In this document: one piece after another, positions 5,965-10,727 of the stretch | How the letters are laid out: every line of letters begins with the position of its first letter | How positions within the stretch are numbered: position 1 is the first letter of the stretch | Source: Bordetella parapertussis | Lineage (GTDB): Bacteria; Pseudomonadota; Gammaproteobacteria; Burkholderiales; SG8-41 | NCBI GenBank assembly: GCA_945863085.1 | Contig: CAMBCD010000071.1 | Location: 1 to 10,727 of the forward strand | Direction of reading: 5' to 3' | DNA length: 10,727 bases | Notes under the pieces: model-generated | Told to the model about the DNA's origin: nothing | The model's input: only the letters and a program-made list of their open reading frames with translations | The model's database searches: none | Program-made: the position numbers and the translations under genes

Positions 5965-6464
5965 TTGCCCTTTTGCAGCGGGTCAGCATGGCGCAGGTGG
6001 TCATCGACGGCGTGACGGTGGGTGCCATTGAGCGCGGCTTGCTGGTGCTGCTCGGCGTCGAAGCCGGGGATGGCGCAACGGAAGCCGACAGGCTGATCGA
6101 GCGTTTGCTGAATTACCGGGTGTTTAATGATGATGCAGGAAAAATGAATCTGTCCTTGCGCGATGTCGGGGGTGGTTTGCTGCTGGTGCCGCAGTTCACG
6201 CTGGCCGCGGATACGCGCAAGGGGCTGCGTCCGGGTTTTTCGACAGCGGCGCCGCCGGAACAGGGCAGGGTGCTGTTCGAGCATGTGCTGGCCCGGGCGC
6301 GGCAAGCGCATGCGCAGGTGGCCACAGGCCGTTTTGGTGCGGACATGCAGGTCACGCTGACCAATGACGGTCCGGTGACGTTTTGGCTGCAGCTGCGGCC
6401 CGGTGGCTGCGGTAGAATCGCGGCGCTTGTTAATGGTGTCGGCAGGGCCCCGGCAACTATTTAA
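5961..6464 (+). CDS. dtd: D-aminoacyl-tRNA deacylase
   Basis: This enzyme removes D-amino acids (and glycine from mischarged tRNA-Ala) from tRNA in the cytosol, acting as a chirality checkpoint for translation. Family blocks are complete and in order: MIALLQRVSMAQVVIDG at the N terminus, NYRVFNDDAGKMNLSL at 51-66, PQFTLAADTRKGLRPGF at 77-93, and the Gly-cisPro motif NDGPVT at 135-140. Start is GTG, with a good GGAG 8 nt upstream and a 4-bp overlap with the preceding stop. Two oddities stand out. The usual SQFTL motif is PQFTL (Pro77 for Ser77), which may be a lineage variant. E. coli Dtd ends right after NDGPVTFWLQV (145 residues), whereas this one continues for 22 more residues (RPGGCGRIAALVNGVG and on) to 167. 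The tail has no recognised function. Confidence 0.92.
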   Translation: MIALLQRVSMAQVVIDGVTVGAIERGLLVLLGVEAGDGATEADRLIERLLNYRVFNDDAGKMNLSLRDVGGGLLLVPQFTLAADTRKGLRPGFSTAAPPEQGRVLFEHVLARARQAHAQVATGRFGADMQVTLTNDGPVTFWLQLRPGGCGRIAALVNGVGRAPATI

Positions 6465-6500
6465 AAATATCAATAAAAACAAATACTTATAATTATTCTT
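6461..6500. other. AT-rich spacer patch between dtd and htpX
   Basis: Only 4 of these 40 bases are G or C, in otherwise strongly G+C-rich DNA. The patch contains a perfect TATAAT (6488-6493), but no acceptable -35 hexamer lies at 16-18 bp. It precedes the htpX promoter by about 17 bp, so it could act as an upstream AT element or a nucleoid-protein binding site. I see no GC-rich hairpin here that would terminate dtd. Confidence 0.45.
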
Positions 6501-6516
6501 CCGGGGGTCGGCGCAT

Positions 6517-6547
6517 CTTGAACTTGCGTGCTTCGTCCCTATCTAAT
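6517..6547 (+). promoter_or_regulatory. heat-shock (sigma-32/RpoH) promoter of htpX overlapping a sigma-70-like promoter
   Basis: CTTGAA (6517-6522) is followed after 14 bp by CCCTATCT (6537-6544). The sigma-32 consensus is CTTGAA with CCCCATNT at this kind of spacing; only one defined base differs. On the same DNA, TTGAAC (6519-6524) with a 17-bp spacer and TCTAAT (6542-6547, 5 of 6) forms a housekeeping-type promoter. Predicted start is near 6551-6554, giving a leader of roughly 30 nt before the htpX ATG. E. coli htpX is itself a sigma-32-dependent heat-shock gene, which agrees with the assignment. Confidence 0.7.
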
Positions 6548-6581
6548 GTTCCGTGTTCAACCATCGGGGGTTAGTAAACCT

Positions 6582-7469
6582 ATGAAACGTGTTTTCCTGC
6601 TGATCGTCACCAACTTCGCGATACTCGCGGTCCTCAGCGTGACCATGCAGCTGCTGGGCATCGACGCTGCGCTCGAAAACGAGACCGGCCTCAATCTGCA
6701 GGGCCTGCTGGTGTTCGCGGCCATGTTCGGTGTTGGCGGCGCGTTCATTTCGCTGCTGATTTCGAAATGGATGGCCAAAAGGGCCACCGGCGCGCAGGTG
6801 ATCGAAGTGCCGGCGAACACCACCGAACGCTGGCTGGTGGATACCGTCAAGCGCCAGGCGGAGCGCGCCGGCATCGGCATGCCGGAAGTGGCGATTTACG
6901 ATGCGCCGGACGTCAATGCCTTCGCTACCGGCTGGAATCGCAACGATGCCCTGGTCGCAGTCAGCACCGGTTTGCTGAACAACATGACGCAGGATGAAGC
7001 CGAGGCTGTCCTGGGCCATGAGATCAGCCACGTCGCCAATGGCGACATGGTGACGCTGACCCTGGTGCAGGGCGTGGTGAATACGTTCGTGATCTTCTTC
7101 TCGCGCGTGATCGGGTTCTTCGTCGATCGTGTGCTGCTGAAAAACGAGCGCGGTCAGGGCATAGGATTTTTTGTCGCCACCTTCGTTGCACAAATGGTGC
7201 TCGGCGTGCTGGCGAGCATGGTAGTGGCCTGGGTCAGCCGCCAGCGCGAATTCCGCGCCGATGCGGGTGGCGCTGAACTGGCCGGCCGGCAGAAAATGAT
7301 CGCCGCGCTGGAGCGCCTGAAAATGAACCACGAGCAGACGGCGCTGCCTGCACAGATGTCGGCGTTCGGCATTTCCGGCGGTGGTGGCATGATGGCGCTG
7401 TTCATGTCGCATCCGCCGCTGGATGTGCGGATCGCTGCGCTGCGTGCCGCACAGTCTGGAGCGCAGTAA
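6582..7469 (+). CDS. htpX: membrane zinc metalloprotease HtpX
   Basis: This 295-residue M48B protease of the inner membrane degrades damaged or misfolded membrane proteins, complementing FtsH. The start [20 protein letters not shown] gives membrane segment 1 (about 4-25). Segment 2 lies at about 38-62, two more hydrophobic stretches at about 158-182 and 193-218. The zinc site is HEISH at 146-150 (His146, Glu147, His150), with the third ligand Glu223 in [12 protein letters not shown]. The C-terminal Gly-rich loop [21 protein letters not shown] is typical of the family. An in-frame ATG at 6528 would add 18 residues and overlap the promoter, so ATG 6582 is used. GGGGG (6566-6570) is a distant, weak ribosome-binding candidate. 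It is expressed from the heat-shock promoter upstream and ends at a strong terminator. Confidence 0.95.
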   Translation: MKRVFLLIVTNFAILAVLSVTMQLLGIDAALENETGLNLQGLLVFAAMFGVGGAFISLLISKWMAKRATGAQVIEVPANTTERWLVDTVKRQAERAGIGMPEVAIYDAPDVNAFATGWNRNDALVAVSTGLLNNMTQDEAEAVLGHEISHVANGDMVTLTLVQGVVNTFVIFFSRVIGFFVDRVLLKNERGQGIGFFVATFVAQMVLGVLASMVVAWVSRQREFRADAGGAELAGRQKMIAALERLKMNHEQTALPAQMSAFGISGGGGMMALFMSHPPLDVRIAALRAAQSGAQ

Positions 7470-7471
7470 GC

Positions 7472-7494
7472 CGGGAAATAAAGGTTTTATCCCG
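7472..7494. other. small imperfect hairpin after htpX
   Basis: CGGGA (7472-7476) pairs with TCCCG (7490-7494), with additional A-T pairs towards a GG loop interrupted by mismatches. It lies just after the htpX stop and before the strong terminator. It may protect the mRNA 3' end or be incidental. Confidence 0.3.
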
Positions 7495-7498
7495 CAAT

Positions 7499-7533
7499 AA
7501 AAAAGACCGCGCTGCAAGGCGCGGTCTTTTTTT
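7499..7533. terminator. bidirectional intrinsic terminator between htpX and the AsmA-like gene
   Basis: GACCGCGC (7505-7512) and GCGCGGTC (7519-7526) form a perfect 8-bp stem around a 6-nt loop (TGCAAG). Six A precede the stem and seven T follow it, so it works as a Rho-independent terminator in both directions. It lies between htpX (plus strand) and the convergent large gene (minus strand) and can serve both. Confidence 0.95.
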
Positions 7534-7550
7534 GCGTCCTGCGGTTGTGA

Positions 7551-10500
7551 TCAGGGACGCAGCAGCGGATCGCGCACAGCACCCGTCACCGTCAGGCCGC
7601 CGCGGGCAACCACCAGGCCCTTGTTGCCAAGTTCGGCATTGATGCGGCCGGACAAGGCGCCGCTGTCACTGACGGCAATCGCGCCGCTGGCGTTCAGCGG
7701 CCCGGAAGCCAGTTGCAGCTGTTTGTAGTTGTAGCGGCCGCCGCTGATGCTGACTGCACCGCTCAGCGTATCAAAACGGGTTTTGCCGCCGCGGGTGCCG
7801 CTGGCTGACGGCGCCTGCATGGCGCGCACCATGTCGATATTGATCAGCTCACCGGTGGTGATGGTGAACGTTGCCTCGGCAGCGCTGGCATCGAACAGCG
7901 TTTGCAGGTTTTTACCCTGCAGTGCATAACTGCCGTTCGCGCTGATTGAACCATTCGCTGAAAATTCGCGGGTATAGGCGGTGATCAGGTCCTGGAGCCG
8001 GCCGTTTTCAAGATTGAACTCGCCTTCGACGACCATGGCGCCGGCCCAGGTCGCCTTCAGTGCGCCCTTGATACGGCCGCCACCGACGCGCCCCTCAAAC
8101 GTACTCACTGTCGCCTGCTGGCGATCCACCTGCGCGGTGACGGAAAGGTCACTGAAATTCAGCGCCGGTCCCACCGGTGGTTGCCATTCACGCGCATTGA
8201 TCGTCAGCGCGAGCCCATTGTCCTTCGGTGTGGCATTGACGGTGATTTTCCCGTCACTCAGGCGCATTTTCTGCAGGGCACCGTTACGGCCGAAATTGAC
8301 CAGGGCTTCAAATTGCGGTACATCAACGGCAATGCCGTTGACCTTGACGTTGGTCAGGCGCAGCTGGCTGATTTGAAGGGTGGCGCCGCCTGCTCCTTTT
8401 GACATTGCGGGCAGCAGGTCAATGCCGCTGGGATCTATGGTGATCGCGTTGGCGGTGATGGTGTCGAACTCCTGCGTGCCGAGCAGCAGGCTCCAGGGCA
8501 TCATCGGAATGCTGACCGTGTCGGCCTTGATTTGCTGCGTGCTGCCGATACTCACCTGCTCGAGGCGCAACATCTGCTCCGGATAAACCGTGTAACGCAT
8601 GTTGGCGATGCGCACCGGTTGCTTGAAGCGTTGCGATACCAGTTCCTGCACCTGCGGCACATAGCTGCCCAGCGGCATCAGTTGCAGCGCGCCCAGTCCG
8701 CCCGCAACGAGGATCAGCAGGCCGATGCCGGCCAATAAGCCCTTGCTGCGCGGCTTTTTGTCGGAACGGAAGGATGAAGCGGCGTCGCGTGCTTCGGATT
8801 CCATGCGCAATTTGCGGTCGGCGGCTGCGGCCTGGGCACGTTCTGCGGCTTCGGTGCGGTAACGCGCGTCGGCTTCGACTTCGGCGCGGGCGCGGGCGCG
8901 CAACTCCTCGTCCACCCGCGACTTGACGTTTTTCTCCGCACTGTCCCGCAACGCCTGCTCCTGTACCACGCGGGCCACGGCTTCGGATTTTGCGCGTTCT
9001 TCGGCCTGGGCACGGGCCTGCTTCTCGACTTCCATCTGCGCCTTGGCTTTGGCGACGGCGGCTTCGGCCATCTGGGCGCGGTATTCGGCATCTTCCCGGG
9101 CTTTTTTGCCCTCTGCGCTTTCGCCGGATCCCGCAGAGCGGGCCAGGCGCTCGGCGTCTTCCCGCGCCTTGTGGGCGATTTCGAGCTGGCGGTCGGCTTC
9201 TTCGCGTGCCTTGCGTTCGGCCACGGTGCGTGCGGCGATTTCGGCCTGTGATTTTTTCTCGGCCTCCTCGCGTTTGCGGCGCTCGATTTCCATGACCGCT
9301 TCAACTTCGGCGCGGGCCTTGGCTTCGGCCTCGGCCTGCACCTTGCGGATGGCTTCTTCCCGCAGTTCACGCTCGGCGGCGACCTTGGCTTCGGCTTCCT
9401 CGCGGGCGCGCCGCTCGGTGGCGATCCGGCTTTCCATTTCCGCGCGGGCGCGTTTTTCGTCTTCGGCGCGGGTTTCCGCCTCCGCCGAAGCTTGTCGTGC
9501 CTGTTCGCGCAGCGCTTTCAGCTCGGCGTTCGCCTTGGCATCGGCTTCGGCGCGCGCTTTTTGTTCCGCTTCTGCGGCAAGTCTGCGCTGCTCTTCCTCG
9601 CGCGCACGGGCTTCGGCTTCGGATTTGGCGCGGGCTTCGGCGGCGACGCGGGCTTCCGCTTCCACGCGGGCGCGGATCTTGGCTTCTTCCAGGGCCTGCA
9701 TCGCAGCCACTGCCTTGGCCATGGATTCCGGATCCGAGCCCTGCGTGGCGGCCCGGGCTTCGGCGGCCGCTTTGGCGCGCGCCGCTTCTTCCGCCATCTG
9801 GCGGGCCTGCGCAACCGCGTCCTCGGCGGCCTTGGCGCGTGCTTCGGCTTCTTCCAGCGCCTTGCGCTCGGCTTCGAGCCGGGCCTTGGCTTCTGCTTCC
9901 ATCCGGACGCGGGCTTCGGCCTCGCGTTTGACGGAATCCTGGGCGCGGGCGAGGGCTTCGCTCATCGCTTTCATCTGCGCTTCGAGGGCTTCGCGCGCCT
10001 TGGTTTCGGCAGCGGCATGGGCGTTGGCTTCCACCTCGGCTTTGGCCTGGGCTTCGGCTTCGACGCGGGCCTTGGCTTCCGAGGTTGCTTTTGCCACGGC
10101 GTCGGCCTTGGCGCGGGCTTCGGATTGCGCGCGTGCCCGGGCTTCGGCTTCGGCTTTGGACGATGCTTCCTGCGCGGCCTTGAGGCGGATGGCTGCCGCG
10201 GCTTTGGCCTGGGCGTCGGCAGCGGCCTTGGATTCGGCTTCGGCTTTGGCGCGGGCTTCTGCAGCGACACGGGCGGCTGCATCGGCGCGGGCTTTTGCTT
10301 CCGCTTCTGCTTTGGCGCGGACATCGGCTGCGGCGCGGGCCTGGGCTTCGGTCTGTTGCCGGGCCTTGGCTTCCATGGCGGCTTTGGCCGCGGCCAGCGC
10401 GCGGGCCTTGGCCTGGGTTTCCTTCTCTTTGCGGGCTTCGGCTTCAGCGTTGACTTTGGCTACGGCGGCAGGGGAGGTGAAGTCGAGATCCATTTCACCT

Positions 10501-10727
10501 TCGTCGGCAGCCGGTGCAGCTGCGGCCGGCGCCGGCGCACGGCCTGCGGGGGCAGCCGGGGCGGGTTTGGCGGCGGGAGCCGCGGCCGGGGTCGAGAAAA
10601 CCTTGACGTGCCCCGACTTGGTCATTTCATCGAGTATGCCCTCGACATCCTTGGCATCCAGTTTGCTTTTTGCCACCAGTTCGGCAAATGTGGATTTGCC
10701 GTCCACTGACAGAAAAATGTTGCCGGA
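7551..10727 (-). CDS. AsmA-like protein fused to a very long Ala/Glu-rich helical region and N-terminal winged-helix-like module (partial, 5' end outside window)
   Basis: The frame stays open to the right edge, so the true start is outside; GTG 10706 is a codon inside the shared module, not a convincing start. Residues below count from it. 1-37: end of a winged-helix-like module (DGKSTFAELVAKSKL...GILDEMTKSGHVKVF). 39-80: Ala/Pro linker with an acidic DEGEMDLDF patch. About 83-642: Ala/Glu/Lys/Arg helix, TolA-like in composition, broken at GSDPES (323-328) and GSGES (526-530). 648-656: basic KKPRSKG-type stop. 657-676: single membrane segment LLAGIGLLILVAGGLGALQL. About 683-1051: AsmA-like domain, including QPVRIANMRYTVYPEQMLRL, LFDASAAEATFTITTGELI and RFDTLSGAVSISGG. 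By analogy with AsmA this domain is periplasmic, leaving module and helix in the cytoplasm. AsmA-family proteins are linked to phospholipid transport and outer-membrane assembly. The role of the fusion is unknown. Confidence 0.85.
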   Translation of the reverse strand, partial: SGNIFLSVDGKSTFAELVAKSKLDAKDVEGILDEMTKSGHVKVFSTPAAAPAAKPAPAAPAGRAPAPAAAAPAADEGEMDLDFTSPAAVAKVNAEAEARKEKETQAKARALAAAKAAMEAKARQQTEAQARAAADVRAKAEAEAKARADAAARVAAEARAKAEAESKAAADAQAKAAAAIRLKAAQEASSKAEAEARARAQSEARAKADAVAKATSEAKARVEAEAQAKAEVEANAHAAAETKAREALEAQMKAMSEALARAQDSVKREAEARVRMEAEAKARLEAERKALEEAEARAKAAEDAVAQARQMAEEAARAKAAAEARAATQGSDPESMAKAVAAMQALEEAKIRARVEAEARVAAEARAKSEAEARAREEEQRRLAAEAEQKARAEADAKANAELKALREQARQASAEAETRAEDEKRARAEMESRIATERRAREEAEAKVAAERELREEAIRKVQAEAEAKARAEVEAVMEIERRKREEAEKKSQAEIAARTVAERKAREEADRQLEIAHKAREDAERLARSAGSGESAEGKKAREDAEYRAQMAEAAVAKAKAQMEVEKQARAQAEERAKSEAVARVVQEQALRDSAEKNVKSRVDEELRARARAEVEADARYRTEAAERAQAAAADRKLRMESEARDAASSFRSDKKPRSKGLLAGIGLLILVAGGLGALQLMPLGSYVPQVQELVSQRFKQPVRIANMRYTVYPEQMLRLEQVSIGSTQQIKADTVSIPMMPWSLLLGTQEFDTITANAITIDPSGIDLLPAMSKGAGGATLQISQLRLTNVKVNGIAVDVPQFEALVNFGRNGALQKMRLSDGKITVNATPKDNGLALTINAREWQPPVGPALNFSDLSVTAQVDRQQATVSTFEGRVGGGRIKGALKATWAGAMVVEGEFNLENGRLQDLITAYTREFSANGSISANGSYALQGKNLQTLFDASAAEATFTITTGELINIDMVRAMQAPSASGTRGGKTRFDTLSGAVSISGGRYNYKQLQLASGPLNASGAIAVSDSGALSGRINAELGNKGLVVARGGLTVTGAVRDPLLRP
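9141..9461 (-). repeat. degenerate ~14-residue tandem repeat inside the helical region
   Basis: Within residues 416-522 of the large protein the pattern E-R-x-x-R-E-E-A-x(5)-A recurs: ERRAREEAEAKVAA, ERELREEAIRKVQA, ERRKREEAEKKSQA, ERKAREEADRQLEI and HKAREDAERLA. Spacing is mostly 14-15 residues, two heptads, with longer gaps of 22-30 residues between some copies. The charge pattern fits either a coiled coil or a stable single alpha-helix. It differs from the alternating AEAxAxA texture of the first part of the helix. Confidence 0.55.

Noticed and set aside
6465..6500. Intrinsic terminator of dtd
   Set aside because: The tract is AT-rich but has no GC-rich stem followed by a T run.
6543..7517. 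324-codon minus-strand frame
   Set aside because: Antisense to htpX, and starts inside the terminator region. It is His/Arg/Gln-rich in the way typical of shadow frames.
8781..10460. CRISPR array or non-coding tandem repeat
   Set aside because: Repeats are irregular, without spacers of fixed length, and keep one reading frame throughout. They are protein repeat codons.
10704..10706. GTG as the genuine start of the AsmA fusion
   Set aside because: The frame is open through the edge and the preceding residues SGNIFLS fit the first helix of the module, so the gene is treated as 5'-partial.
9492..10709. 405-codon plus-strand frame rich in Gly, Phe, Leu and Arg
   Set aside because: It is the mirror of the repetitive Ala/Glu/Arg/Lys helix codons on the minus strand. 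The composition follows mechanically from that repeat, with no independent domain or ribosome-binding site.

Overview
The window is G+C-rich chromosomal DNA with tightly packed, mostly housekeeping or envelope-related genes. Protein types (RssA-like patatin, SrkA, HtpX, Dtd, a DUF3025-like protein, an N-terminal module of the kind I associate with betaproteobacterial signalling proteins) and base composition suggest a betaproteobacterium. This is an inference from family resemblance; there is no rRNA or other taxonomic marker here.

Layout. (1) 1-460: the 3' end of an unrecognised gene that enters from the left and is less G+C-rich, followed by a 129-bp inverted pair of REP-like palindromes and a small dyad just before srkA. 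(2) 470-3112, plus strand: a compact likely operon of srkA (Ser/Thr kinase), a membrane-anchored alpha/beta hydrolase and an rssA-like patatin. (3) 3149-5058, minus strand: an L-2-hydroxyglutarate-oxidase-like flavoprotein followed after 20 bp by a response-regulator-like protein whose receiver domain has lost key residues. (4) 5131-6464, plus strand, divergent from the flavoprotein: a DUF3025-like gene overlapping dtd (D-aminoacyl-tRNA deacylase). (5) 6465-7533: an AT-rich spacer, a strong match to a sigma-32 heat-shock promoter overlapping a sigma-70-like one, htpX, and a bidirectional terminator. (6) 7551-10727, minus strand: a very large gene running off the right edge. It encodes the end of a winged-helix-like module, an Ala/Pro linker, about 560 residues of Ala/Glu/Arg/Lys-rich helix, one membrane segment and an AsmA-like periplasmic domain.

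How the genes fit together. Several products act at or on the envelope or on damaged proteins: the SrkA stress kinase, HtpX membrane protease, membrane-anchored hydrolase, patatin and AsmA-like protein. In E. coli both srkA and htpX belong to the Cpx envelope-stress regulon, so the neighbourhood has an envelope/stress flavour, although no direct link between these genes is proven by the sequence. The most unusual object is the helix-AsmA fusion. Its N-terminal module appears related to that of the degenerate response regulator 4 kb away, which hints at a shared signalling or localisation module.
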